Source of the DNA: Novosphingobium sediminicola
GTDB lineage: Bacteria > Pseudomonadota > Alphaproteobacteria > Sphingomonadales > Sphingomonadaceae
Assembly (NCBI RefSeq): GCF_014196525.1
Contig: NZ_JACIDX010000027.1
Span: forward strand, 1 to 42,759
Direction of reading: 5' to 3'
Length of the DNA stretch: 42,759 nucleotides
The position numbers were made by a program, and so were the translations under genes. Below are positions 23,889 through 32,274 of the stretch, one piece after another. Position 1 is the first letter of the stretch, and the number at the start of each line of letters is the position of its first letter. The notes beneath the pieces were generated by a model. That model did no database searches and was not told the DNA's origin. It saw only the letters and a program-made list of their open reading frames with translations.

Positions 23889-24544
23889 TGACCAAGGATG
23901 TTGCCCTCTCCACCGCCCTGCGCGCGCCCGTTCAGGGCCGATCCAAGGCCTCGTATGAACGCATGTTGGCCGCAGCCGAGGCGCTGATGGCGGCGGCGGG
24001 CTCGGATGAGTTTACCCTGCAGGAGGTGAGCAAGAAGGGCAAAGTTTCGATTGGCTCGATTTACAATCGATTTGAAAGCAAGGACGCCCTGCTCCACGCC
24101 GTGCAATTGCGCGTGCTGGAACGGGTCGACAAACAGATGGGCGCGATGCTGGACGAGGCGCGCAACGGGGCCAATACGCTAGACCAACTGGTGGTGGCGC
24201 TGACCCGCGCGGTGGGCGAAACGCTCAAGGAAAATGCCGATATCATGCGCCCGCTGATGCTGCGCGCGACCAATGATCCGCTGGTGTCGGCCACGGGCAA
24301 GGCGTCTTATGTCTCCTCGGCCAATGCGGTCAAGGGGGCGCTGCTGCTGCATTCGGCGGAGATGAAGCAGCCCGATCCGCTGCGCGCGGTCGATTCGGCC
24401 TTTCGCATCCTTTACGCCACAATTGCCCGCTATCTCGGCTTTGGCTCGGCCACCACGGCGGCGTGGGAAGGTGATTGGGATGTGTTGATGCAGGACCTGT
24501 CGCGCATGATTGCGGCCTTTCTGGTCACGCCTCCCAGTTTTTGA
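23888..24544 (+). CDS. TetR/AcrR-family transcriptional regulator
   Basis: The 218-residue protein has the TetR N-terminal DNA-binding domain: 'ERMLAAAEALMAAAG', 'FTLQEVSKKGKVSIGSIYNRF' region (about 42-62) and 'SKDALLHAV', followed by a helical ligand-binding domain without further recognisable motifs. ATG 23888 has only a weak GGAAAAG upstream. It stands alone, 148 bp before the GMC dehydrogenase genes in the same direction, and is the natural candidate to control them. Ligand unknown. Confidence 0.92.
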   Translation: MTKDVALSTALRAPVQGRSKASYERMLAAAEALMAAAGSDEFTLQEVSKKGKVSIGSIYNRFESKDALLHAVQLRVLERVDKQMGAMLDEARNGANTLDQLVVALTRAVGETLKENADIMRPLMLRATNDPLVSATGKASYVSSANAVKGALLLHSAEMKQPDPLRAVDSAFRILYATIARYLGFGSATTAAWEGDWDVLMQDLSRMIAAFLVTPPSF

Positions 24545-24593
24545 CGGGCAGCTTTTGGACGGGCCGGTTTGCAGCCGGTCCATGTCAGGCCGC

Positions 24594-24622
24594 TTGACAG
24601 GCATCCCTATCCGGCGATATTT
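24594..24622 (+). promoter_or_regulatory. Candidate sigma-70-type promoter for the GMC dehydrogenase operon
   Basis: TTGACA (24594-24599) lies 17 bases before ATATTT (24617-24622), about 70 bp upstream of the TTG start at 24693. The -35 is a perfect consensus; the -10 is weak. A seven-base-pair stem TCGGGAG/CTCCCGA lies in the presumed leader (about 24647-24675). Confidence 0.4.
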
Positions 24623-24692
24623 CAGAACCATTATTCTGATTTAGATCGGGAGACGGCCCCTTACGCCCTCCCGACCCGCTGGGAGAGGCATC

Positions 24693-25256
24693 TTGCAACA
24701 ATTGCGGCACAAGCAGCCGACGGCGAATCGGCGCGAATTTCTGGCCGGAGCGGCGATCTTTGCGCTGGCCACCGGTCTGCCGGTTCCGGCCATGGCCACA
24801 GCCCCCTCGCCCCGGATCGCGCTTTTGCTCAAGACCGTGGCGCAGATCGTGATCCCGCGCAGCGACACGCCCGGCGCGGGCGATGTCGGCGTCGGGGCCT
24901 TCCTCTCGCTGGCCTTTGCCCATGGGATGGAGGGCGCGCAGGGCTATGACATGTGGCTGGATAAAGAGCTGAACCGCCGCGCGGGCCGCGACTTCCTCGC
25001 CCTGCCCCCGGCGCAGCGGGTGAAGATTGTAACGCAATTGGACGCCGATGCCTTCCCCGCAGGGCCACCGCCCGCCACGCCCAGCCCATGGATGGCGATC
25101 AAGGCGCTGATCCTCACCGGCTATTACACCAGCGAGGCCGGGGCATCGAAGGAATTGCAATATAACCTTATTCCGGGCCGATGGGATGCCGACATCCCCC
25201 TCAAACCCGGCGCGCGCGCCTATTCCAGCGACTGGACGGCAGTGGAGTTCGGATGA
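24693..25256 (+). CDS. Gluconate 2-dehydrogenase subunit 3 family protein (Tat 'hitch-hiker' subunit)
   Basis: The 187-residue protein starts at TTG 24693 a few bases after GGGAGAGG. A twin-arginine signal 'NRREFLAGAAIFALATG' is followed by a subunit-3 domain ('IVIPRSDTPGAGDVGVGAFL' is typical) and a C-terminal 'LILTGYYTSEAGASKEL' segment. In related GMC dehydrogenases (gluconate, sorbitol, glucoside 3-dehydrogenases) this small subunit carries the catalytic subunit through the Tat pore. The next gene, overlapping by ATGA, is exactly such a GMC protein without a signal peptide. Family call is strong; the specific substrate is unknown. Confidence 0.9.
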   Translation: MQQLRHKQPTANRREFLAGAAIFALATGLPVPAMATAPSPRIALLLKTVAQIVIPRSDTPGAGDVGVGAFLSLAFAHGMEGAQGYDMWLDKELNRRAGRDFLALPPAQRVKIVTQLDADAFPAGPPPATPSPWMAIKALILTGYYTSEAGASKELQYNLIPGRWDADIPLKPGARAYSSDWTAVEFG

Positions 25257-26941
25257 TGGAATATGAATTTGATGCGATCGTGGTGGGCTCGGGCATCACC
25301 GGCGGCTGGGCGGCCAAGGAATTGACCGAGGCGGGGCTGAAAGTGCTGATGATCGAGCGCGGGCGCGAGATCGTCCATGGCGATTACCCCCGCGAAATGA
25401 AGGCCCCCTGGGAACTGCCCTTTCGCGGGCGGGGCGATACGCAGCGCTACAAGCGCGACCATGCGGTCCAGATGCTCAACCGCCATTTCACCGAATGGAC
25501 CGAGGACCATTTCGTCAATGATCGCGAAAACCCCTATGAACTGGGGCCGGACAGCGCCTTCACATGGTTCCGCTCGTATCAGCTTGGCGGCAAATCGCTG
25601 ACCTGGGGGCGGCAGTGCTATCGCTGGTCGGATTATGATTTCGGGGCCAATGCGCGCGACGGCATGGGGACGGACTGGCCGATCCGCTATGCCGATATTG
25701 CGCCGTGGTATGACAAGGTGGAGCGCTTCATCGGCGTTTCCGGGGCCTCGGAGGGTCTGCCTTCGCTGCCCGATGGCCAGTTTCAGCCGCCTTTTGCGCT
25801 CAATGCCGTTGAAAAATCGGTGCGGGACAAGGTCTCGGCGCAATGGCCCGACCGCCGCCTGACCATCGGGCGCACGGCGAATCTGACCGTGGGCAAGGAA
25901 GAGGAAGGCCGCAACCCTTGCCAGTCGCGCGACATCTGCAACCGGGGCTGCTCGTTCGGGGCCTATTTCTCGACCCAATCCTCCACCCTGCCCGCCGCGA
26001 CCAAGACCGGGCGGCTGACCGTCATCACCAATGCGCAGGTGGAGAAGGTGGATTATGATCCGGCAACCAAGCGCGTGACCGGTGTGCGCTGGGTCAACAC
26101 CAAGACGCGTGAGCGCAAGAGCGCCACCGCGCGGATCGTGTTCCTGAATGCTGGCGCGTTCAACTCGGTCCATCTGATGATGAATTCGGCCAATGAGGCG
26201 ATGCCGGGCGGGCTGGCCAACAGCAGCGGCGTCTTGGGCACGCATATCATGGATCATGCCAATACGCTCTCGGCAGTGGCGATCATGCCGGGGTTTGAGG
26301 GGCGCACCTCTTTCGGCAACCGACCCACGGGCGTGGTCATCCCGCGTTTCCGCAATCTGGACAAGGCCGATGGCGATGGCTTCACCCGCGGCTATTCGTT
26401 TCAGGGCGGCGCGCTGCAATCGGGCTGGGGGCGCGGCAAGCGGCAGGCGGGGATCGGCGCGGATTTCAAGCGCGAGTTGCGCAGCCCCGGCGCATGGCGG
26501 ATGGTGCTGGTTGCCTTTGCCGAGAGCCTGCCGCGCGCGTCCAACCGGCTGACGCTGTCAAAGCAGGTCGACCCGATGGGCGTGCCCCAGCTTGAGATCC
26601 ACTTTGCCCATGGCGCAGGGGAAATGGCCGCTCTGGCCGATGCAAAGCGTGAGGCCGGTGCGATGCTGGCGGCCTCGGGAGGCCAAGTGTTGTTTGGCAT
26701 GGACCGGCCCGGTCCGGGCGGCACGGCGATCCACGAAATGGGCGGCGCGCGCATGGGCCATGATCCCAAGACCAGCGTGCTGAACAAATGGAGCCAGGCC
26801 CATGATGTGGCCAATCTGTTCGTCACCGATGGCGCGCAAATGGCGTCGAGCGCCTGTCAGAACCCCTCGCTGACCTATATGGCGCTGACGGCGCGGGCGG
26901 TCGATCATGCGGTGGGGTTGATAAAGGCGGGCGCGATCTAA
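25253..26941 (+). CDS. GMC-family FAD oxidoreductase, probable sugar/glycoside dehydrogenase large subunit
   Basis: The 562-residue protein starts at ATG 25253 inside the previous stop. It has the FAD motif 'VVGSGITGGWAAKELTEAG', a GMC signature 'SLTWGRQCYRWSDYDFG', a Cys-containing 'CNRGCSFGAYFST', and the C-terminal 'EMGGARMGHDPKTSVL' and 'QNPSLTYMALTARA'. The lack of a signal peptide plus the upstream Tat subunit suggests a periplasmic FAD dehydrogenase of the glucoside-3-dehydrogenase or sugar-dehydrogenase type. No cytochrome c subunit follows, so the electron acceptor is unclear. It ends in a hairpin shared with the convergent monooxygenase gene. Confidence 0.92.
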   Translation: MMEYEFDAIVVGSGITGGWAAKELTEAGLKVLMIERGREIVHGDYPREMKAPWELPFRGRGDTQRYKRDHAVQMLNRHFTEWTEDHFVNDRENPYELGPDSAFTWFRSYQLGGKSLTWGRQCYRWSDYDFGANARDGMGTDWPIRYADIAPWYDKVERFIGVSGASEGLPSLPDGQFQPPFALNAVEKSVRDKVSAQWPDRRLTIGRTANLTVGKEEEGRNPCQSRDICNRGCSFGAYFSTQSSTLPAATKTGRLTVITNAQVEKVDYDPATKRVTGVRWVNTKTRERKSATARIVFLNAGAFNSVHLMMNSANEAMPGGLANSSGVLGTHIMDHANTLSAVAIMPGFEGRTSFGNRPTGVVIPRFRNLDKADGDGFTRGYSFQGGALQSGWGRGKRQAGIGADFKRELRSPGAWRMVLVAFAESLPRASNRLTLSKQVDPMGVPQLEIHFAHGAGEMAALADAKREAGAMLAASGGQVLFGMDRPGPGGTAIHEMGGARMGHDPKTSVLNKWSQAHDVANLFVTDGAQMASSACQNPSLTYMALTARAVDHAVGLIKAGAI

Positions 26942-26951
26942 CGCGCCCGCC
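26926..26951. terminator. Bidirectional hairpin at a convergent gene end
   Basis: GGCGGGCGCG (26926-26935) and CGCGCCCGCC (26942-26951) are a perfect ten-bp stem whose six-base loop contains the GMC stop codon. It lies between two convergent stops (26941 and 26960) and could terminate both strands, though neither side has a long T run. Confidence 0.55.
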
Positions 26952-26959
26952 CCCATAGA

Positions 26960-28099
26960 TCAGAAGTCTTCGTTGAGCCGCGAAAGCGCGCCTTCGAGGA
27001 TCTTGGCATGTTCGCGCGGGTCGCCATGCGCCAATTGCAGGCGGCCCACCGAAACCGAGCTGTCGATCACATCCTGACAACGCGGATAGCGGCGTTCCTG
27101 ATAGGCCAGCAGCCCCGCCTCGACGCTGTCTGCGCGGGCCAGTTCCTCGGCCAGCACGATGCCGCTTTCCACCGCCATCCCCGCGCCCGAGGCCAGATGG
27201 GGCGTGGTGGCATGCACCGCATCGCCCAGCAACACGATGCGCCCGTCATACCAAGGCTTGGGCTGAAGCACGGCGGCCAGCGGGCGATAGTTGATCCAGT
27301 CATCGCGCGTCATATTGTCGCGGATCCATCCGGCATTGCCGCCGAAGTCGGCCAGCAGACGCTTCAATTCGTTGAACAATTCCTCCTCATCCATGAAGCT
27401 CTCACGCTCCACATGAGGGGTCAGCATCCACATATAGACCTGATCCGGCGCGCAGGCCGTAATCCCGCAGGGGTTGGCATGGCCAAGGTAGAATTCGCCA
27501 TATTCAAGGCCGGGCGGCTTGCGGATCGAGATACGCCAGCAGCCCTGCCCGGTCGGCTGGGCCGGGCCCATATGCGGAAAGGACAGCTCGCGCACGCCCG
27601 AAAACACGCTGTCGGAGCCCACGACCAGATCGTAATGGCCGGTTGAACCATCCGAAAAAGTCACATCCACGCCGCTATCGACATTGACCAGCGAGGACAC
27701 CGTCAGCCCCAGCCGCACCGGGATTCCCAGCTCCTTTACCCGGCCCTGCATGATCCGGTGCAGCACCGGGCGCATGATGCCCCCGGTGGCGGGCAGGCCT
27801 TCCTCGATGACCGGCTCTTCCAGATCGTGCAGATGCGTGCCGTCATATTTGAAAAGGCGCGTTTTTGTGGTGATGGCCCCCTGCGCCTTGATCTGCTCCA
27901 GCAGGCCAAGCCGACGATAGGCGCGCAACGTTGGCCCGGTGATCGTGATCCCCGCCCCATAGACGCGCCATTGGGGGTCCAGATCGATCAGATCGACCTT
28001 AACGCCCCGCTCCGACAGCGCAATAGCGGCAGCCATGCCGCCGATCCCGCCGCCCACGATCAGCGCCTCTTGGACGCTCCTGATGTTCTCCCGTTCCAT
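26960..28099 (-). CDS. FAD-dependent monooxygenase (salicylate/UbiH-type, PHBH fold)
   Basis: The 379-residue protein has 'ALIVGGGIGGMAAAIALSERG' as its FAD-binding start, 'DLVVGSDSVFSGVR' (DG-like motif with S in place of G) near residue 175, and 'RIVLLGDAVHATTPHLASGAG' near residue 285. It hydroxylates a phenolic ring, by family. It is a paralogue of the monooxygenase at 37616-38734: both share 'VKELGIPVRLG' and a 'HLxxGAxMAVE' segment. The gene is divergent from a TonB receptor, sharing a 153-bp control region. Substrate unknown; a flavonoid or hydroxycinnamate ring is plausible from context. Confidence 0.9.
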   Translation of the reverse strand: MERENIRSVQEALIVGGGIGGMAAAIALSERGVKVDLIDLDPQWRVYGAGITITGPTLRAYRRLGLLEQIKAQGAITTKTRLFKYDGTHLHDLEEPVIEEGLPATGGIMRPVLHRIMQGRVKELGIPVRLGLTVSSLVNVDSGVDVTFSDGSTGHYDLVVGSDSVFSGVRELSFPHMGPAQPTGQGCWRISIRKPPGLEYGEFYLGHANPCGITACAPDQVYMWMLTPHVERESFMDEEELFNELKRLLADFGGNAGWIRDNMTRDDWINYRPLAAVLQPKPWYDGRIVLLGDAVHATTPHLASGAGMAVESGIVLAEELARADSVEAGLLAYQERRYPRCQDVIDSSVSVGRLQLAHGDPREHAKILEGALSRLNEDF

Positions 28100-28252
28100 G
28101 GTGCTGAAATTAGAGCGCGCGCGCCAACAGGCAAATTCGAACCATGGATGGATGCCTATTGATACAATCGGTGTGAGCTTGGAGCCCCCACGCGCTAGTC
28201 AAGAATGCAAGACGTGTGCAGCGCGTCAGGGATGAGAATAAAGGGGAGGATT
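28100..28252. promoter_or_regulatory. Divergent promoter region between monooxygenase and TonB receptor
   Basis: This 153-bp gap must hold promoters for both genes. ATTG-ATA-CAAT (around 28158-28168) is a small dyad, and ACGCGCT (28190-28196) with AGCGCGT (28220-28226) is a seven-base inverted repeat with a 23-base spacer. A GGGGAGGA ribosome site precedes the receptor ATG at 28253. I could not assign -35/-10 boxes with confidence. Confidence 0.4.
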
Positions 28253-30625
28253 ATGAGGACTTTTGTCAACCATGCCGCGTGCCTGTCGGCCACGGTTTCA
28301 GCTTCGGTGCTGGCCATGGCGACCGCAATGCCGGCCATGGCGCAGCAGGCGCCTGCCAAGGATACGGCGGAAATCATCGTGACCGCGCAGAAGCGCCCGG
28401 AAAAGCTTCAGGAAATTCCTGTCGCCGCCGCCGTGCTGTCGCAGGCCGCCGTGGCGCAGGCCCATGTGGTCGACCTGTCCGACATCAACCGCGTGGTGCC
28501 CTCGGTGGAATTGAAGGGCACGTTCAACGGCCGCGTTCCCTATGGTATCCGCGGCATTTCGACCAATGCCAACGAAGGCGCGATCGGCCTGACCTCGGGC
28601 GTGTCGATCCAGGTCGATGGCGTGCCGGTGCCCGCCGACAGCTTTGCCGTCAACACGATCACCGACGTGGCCCAATTGGAAGTGCTGAAAGGTCCGCAGG
28701 CCACGCTGGGCGGGCGCACGGCCTCGGCGGGCGTCATCAACTTTGTGACCGTGGCGCCGTCCACCACGCCGCAATATGCGGTCAACGCGCTGACCACCAA
28801 TGACGGCGAATGGCATATTGACGGCCGCGCCTCCGGCCCGATCACCGACAAGGTCAGCTACAGCCTGACCGGCTATTACCAGCGCACGCCCTATCCGATC
28901 ACCAACCTGACCACGGGCGTCAAGAGCCGCGCGGAAAGCTATGGCACGCGCGCCAAGCTGAAATTTGAGCTGAGCGACAATCTCGACCTGCAGGTGATGG
29001 GCCACTATGCGATGTCGAAGTCGAAGGGCGCGAATTTCACCGTGCAATACTGGACGCCCGGCTCCGTCTTTTTTGCCCCTCCGGTGGGTCTGGACGCGGC
29101 CACCATGTTTCCGGGCTACAGCCTGACCTATGGCAACACCAAGCTGGCCACGCACACCACGATGGTCTCGCGCTATGAAGACAAGGATACCTCGGCGGTC
29201 ATCAACTGGCGGCTGGGCGATCTGACGCTGACCTCGACGACGGCCTACAGCCATGAGGGCCAGTATCAGACGCAGGACACGTTCCTTGGCAATGATCCGA
29301 ACTGGGCGCTGAAATTCGAGACTTTCCTCAATGCGATCGGCGCGCTCCCCTCTTCGATGGTGCTGCCCTACAGCAATCTCCAATCGGCGCAGGGCTATGT
29401 CAGCCAGACCAGCCAGGAATTCAAGCTGGCCACGGATGCGAAAAAGCCTGTCTCGGCGCTGGTCGGCCTGTTTTATTCGGACATGACCGTCAACCAGTAT
29501 GTGTTGCGCGCATGGACGTTGAACCCTCTGGCCAAGACCAATATTTCAACCACCAAGAATTACTCGATCTATGGCCGCGCCACCGCGCATGTGAACGACA
29601 GGCTGACCCTTGTCGGCGGTCTGCGTTACAACTGGGACAAGATCGGCTGGAACGTCACGCAATATTTCAACCCGGCGGCGGGCCAGTATGGCAGCGGCGG
29701 CTTTGGTCAGGGCGGCTATACGTGGAACCTGTCGGACAGCTCGGGCGCGCTGGTGGGCGATGCGGCGATCCAGTTCAAGCCGACCCGCGACATCATGACC
29801 TATGCCTCCTATACGCGCGGCTATAAGCCCAAGGCGTTCAACACCGTCCATGACTGGTCGATCGCGCCGGGCAACACCACGGCGGCCGGGCTGGCCGAAA
29901 TCGCCACCTTTGCCAAGGCGGTGGCGCAGGAGCATATCGACAGCTTTGAAGTGGGCCTGAAATCGACGCTGCTCGACCGTCACCTGACCTTCAACCTCGC
30001 CGCTTTCTACACCAATTACAGCGGTTATCAGGCGCAGATCTTTGACACCTCGAAACTGGTGGGCGTGCTGATCCTGGCCAATGCCGGAGCACGCACGCAG
30101 GGCATCGAGGCCGACCTGAATTACGTGAAGGGCAACACGCGGGCCAGCCTGTCGGCGGCGCTGATCGATGCCAAGTTCACCAATTTCAAGGGCGCGGTCT
30201 GCTGGCCCACCCAAACCACCGCGCAAGGGTGCGATGCCAGCGGCGCGCAGGATCTGTCGGGCAAGCCGATGCCTGCCAGCCCCAAGCTGAAGATCAACGC
30301 CCAGATTGCTCAGACGATCCCGTTTGAAAAGTTCAACGTGATCGCCGGCACCAATCTGTCCTATCGTTCCGGCACCTATCTTCAGGCCAACCAGAACCCG
30401 CAGACCTTCCAGAGCGCGTTCGGCCTGATGGACTTGAGCCTTGGTTTCCAGACCAAGGACGAGAAGGCCACGCTGACCTTCTTCGTCAACAATGTGACGG
30501 ACAAGTTCTATCTGACCAATGCGGAGGACTTCTTTGCCGGGGCCACCACGGGCAATCTGGTGATCGGCCAGCCCGCCCGTGATTCCAGCCGCTACTTTGG
30601 CGCGCGCGTGGGGATCAATTTCTGA
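28253..30625 (+). CDS. TonB-dependent outer-membrane receptor
   Basis: The 790-residue protein starts at ATG 28253 after GGGGAGGA and has a signal peptide ending near 'MPAMAQQ'. 'AEIIVTAQKRPEKLQEIPVA' begins the mature protein, the plug has 'LEVLKGPQATLGGRTASAGV', and the barrel ends 'RYFGARVGINF' with a terminal Phe. It is the second receptor in the window and differs clearly from the one at 19201, so it probably takes a different ligand. It is divergent from a FAD monooxygenase and upstream of the DAPG-hydrolase-like gene, suggesting import of an aromatic substrate for that set. Confidence 0.96.
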   Translation: MRTFVNHAACLSATVSASVLAMATAMPAMAQQAPAKDTAEIIVTAQKRPEKLQEIPVAAAVLSQAAVAQAHVVDLSDINRVVPSVELKGTFNGRVPYGIRGISTNANEGAIGLTSGVSIQVDGVPVPADSFAVNTITDVAQLEVLKGPQATLGGRTASAGVINFVTVAPSTTPQYAVNALTTNDGEWHIDGRASGPITDKVSYSLTGYYQRTPYPITNLTTGVKSRAESYGTRAKLKFELSDNLDLQVMGHYAMSKSKGANFTVQYWTPGSVFFAPPVGLDAATMFPGYSLTYGNTKLATHTTMVSRYEDKDTSAVINWRLGDLTLTSTTAYSHEGQYQTQDTFLGNDPNWALKFETFLNAIGALPSSMVLPYSNLQSAQGYVSQTSQEFKLATDAKKPVSALVGLFYSDMTVNQYVLRAWTLNPLAKTNISTTKNYSIYGRATAHVNDRLTLVGGLRYNWDKIGWNVTQYFNPAAGQYGSGGFGQGGYTWNLSDSSGALVGDAAIQFKPTRDIMTYASYTRGYKPKAFNTVHDWSIAPGNTTAAGLAEIATFAKAVAQEHIDSFEVGLKSTLLDRHLTFNLAAFYTNYSGYQAQIFDTSKLVGVLILANAGARTQGIEADLNYVKGNTRASLSAALIDAKFTNFKGAVCWPTQTTAQGCDASGAQDLSGKPMPASPKLKINAQIAQTIPFEKFNVIAGTNLSYRSGTYLQANQNPQTFQSAFGLMDLSLGFQTKDEKATLTFFVNNVTDKFYLTNAEDFFAGATTGNLVIGQPARDSSRYFGARVGINF

Positions 30626-30630
30626 TCCCC
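30610..30630 (+). terminator. Hairpin spanning the TonB receptor stop codon
   Basis: GGGGATCA (30610-30617) pairs perfectly with TGATCCCC (30623-30630) around a five-base loop, with the stop TGA inside the 3' arm. No T run follows. It may be an RNA-stability element or a weak terminator working with the next hairpin at 30656. Confidence 0.4.
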
Positions 30631-30655
30631 CGGATCGCATGATGGCATGAACGGG

Positions 30656-30685
30656 CCGCAGCGGCGCAGATCGGCGTCGCTGCGG
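30656..30685 (+). terminator. Second hairpin before the DAPG-hydrolase-like gene
   Basis: CCGCAGCGGCG (30656-30666) and CGTCGCTGCGG (30675-30685) pair at 10 of 11 positions with an eight-base loop, followed by TTTCGG. It is probably an attenuator or processing hairpin between the receptor and the downstream genes. Confidence 0.45.
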
Positions 30686-30710
30686 TTTCGGTCGTTTGGG
30701 AGAATGGGCG

Positions 30711-31343
30711 ATGGATTACACATTGCATCAGGATGATCTGGGCACGCATATCGACTGGGCCTTGCCCGGTGTTGGCGCGCAGCAGATCGACTGGTTCTGG
30801 TCGAACATGGAAAAAGGCTTCATCCTGTGGCACCCGGAACAGCATGAGCCGCTGAGCTGGCCCATTCCCCCGCGCCATGGCAACCCTTTGGGCGCGGTGC
30901 ATAATGCGCCCCAGACATGGGATGACGGGCGGCGGCAAAATCTGTTCATCCGGTTTGAGCGCATCGAGGATGTGCCCGAAGCCCTGCGCGAACGCATCCG
31001 CCTTGATCATGCCATCATCGTGGCCGGGCTGGGCTTTGACGAGGCCGATATTCATACGGGGCAAGTGCTGGGCTATCGCCTGCACCAATGGCAGGATGAC
31101 GGCGCGGGCGGCGTGATCGGATCGTCCACCGCCATCGGCCTGCGCAAGCCCGAAACCCATGCCGACGGGCGCATCTGGGCCGCCCATGCCGCCACCGAAA
31201 TCGGCAATTGGGCGGTGTTCCTGCCCGATCTTTACCGGCTGTATCAGGTGGTCACCGATACACGCCGCAATCCCTTTACCAGCCTTGGCGTGACGGGGCG
31301 CGGCCTCGATGCACGCTATCAACATATCGTGGAGCCAGTCTGA
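30711..31343 (+). CDS. DAPG/phloretin hydrolase-like C-C bond hydrolase
   Basis: The 210-residue protein starts at ATG 30711, seven bases after GGGAGA. Two segments look like the zinc site of 2,4-diacetylphloroglucinol hydrolase PhlG and phloretin hydrolases. One is 'ILWHPEQHEPLSW' (H41, H45), close to the PhlG 'LWHPxxH...W' segment. The other is 'AAHAATEIGNWAVFLP' (H159, E163; an HxxxE motif followed by a LAxFLP-like end). It is shorter than PhlG (about 290), lacking N-terminal residues. These enzymes cleave acyl groups from phloroglucinol rings; phloretin gives phloroglucinol and phloretate. No signal peptide. Its stop overlaps the epimerase-like start. Family assigned from remembered motifs, so moderate certainty. 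Confidence 0.62.
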   Translation: MDYTLHQDDLGTHIDWALPGVGAQQIDWFWSNMEKGFILWHPEQHEPLSWPIPPRHGNPLGAVHNAPQTWDDGRRQNLFIRFERIEDVPEALRERIRLDHAIIVAGLGFDEADIHTGQVLGYRLHQWQDDGAGGVIGSSTAIGLRKPETHADGRIWAAHAATEIGNWAVFLPDLYRLYQVVTDTRRNPFTSLGVTGRGLDARYQHIVEPV

Positions 31344-32263
31344 TGCCAGTTATCGTCACCGGAGCCGGGGGTTTTGTCGGCCGCCAGATCGTGTCGCGCC
31401 TGTTGGCGCAGGGCCGCGAGGTGGTGGCCATGGATACGGCGGCGGGGGGGATTCCCGCCGGCGCGCGTGTTGTTGCGGGCGATCTGGGCGATGCCGATGT
31501 CCGCGCCGATGCGCTCTCGGGCGGGGTATCGGCGGTGATCCATCTGGCCACGGTGCCGGGCGGCGCGGCTGAGGCTGATCCTGTCGCCTCGCGCCGGATC
31601 AACATTGACGCCATGTATGACCTGTTGCTGGAGGCCAGCGCCAAGGGCAGCAAGCCCCGCTTTGTCTATGCCAGCTCGATTGCGGTCTATGGCGATCCGC
31701 TGCCCGGCTTTGTCGATGATGCAACGCCGCTTAGCCCCAAAATGATCTATGGCGCGCATAAGGCGATGATGGAACATGCCGTGGCGATGTTCGCCAATCG
31801 CGGCATGATCGAGGGCGTGACCGTGCGTCTGCCCGGTATTCTGGCTCGCCCCAAGGGGCCCAGCGGCATGAAAAGCGCCTTTATGTCGAACCTGTTCCAT
31901 GCCTTGAAGGCAGGCGAGGAGTTTATCTGCCCCGTCTCGGCGGGCGGCACGATCTGGGCGCAATCGGTGGCGCGCTGTGCGGATAATTTCATCCATGCGC
32001 TCTCGCTCGACACCGCGCTTTTGCCCCCGACCTATGCCGTCACCCTGCCCGCTCAGCGGATCACGATGGGCGGTCTGGCCGGGGAAATTGCGGCGCAATG
32101 CGGCGTCTCGGCCGATCTGGTGCGCTATGAACCCGATGCCGCGCTCGAAGTGGCATTTGCGGCACAACCGCCACTGTCTACGCTGGCTGCCGAACGCGCA
32201 GGCTTTGCGCATGACGGCGATCTTGCTACTCTGGTTTCCAGCGCGCTCAAGACGCTGGATTAA
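31343..32263 (+). CDS. NAD-dependent epimerase/dehydratase-family protein (extended SDR, DenD-like)
   Basis: The 306-residue protein starts at ATG 31343, one base into the previous stop. It has 'VTGAGGFVGRQIVSRLLAQG' (NAD-binding), an Asp after beta-2 ('VVAMDTAAGG'), 'VIHLATVPGG', the active-site 'YASSIAVYGDP' and 'YGAHKAMMEH' (YxxxK). The sequence resembles D-erythronate dehydrogenase-type proteins rather than nucleotide-sugar epimerases. It may oxidise or reduce a hydroxy-acid or a hydroxylated intermediate. It is co-transcribed with the DAPG-hydrolase-like gene and the NodD-like regulator. Substrate unknown. Confidence 0.88.
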   Translation: MPVIVTGAGGFVGRQIVSRLLAQGREVVAMDTAAGGIPAGARVVAGDLGDADVRADALSGGVSAVIHLATVPGGAAEADPVASRRINIDAMYDLLLEASAKGSKPRFVYASSIAVYGDPLPGFVDDATPLSPKMIYGAHKAMMEHAVAMFANRGMIEGVTVRLPGILARPKGPSGMKSAFMSNLFHALKAGEEFICPVSAGGTIWAQSVARCADNFIHALSLDTALLPPTYAVTLPAQRITMGGLAGEIAAQCGVSADLVRYEPDAALEVAFAAQPPLSTLAAERAGFAHDGDLATLVSSALKTLD

Positions 32264-32274
32264 GGAGAGGGACG

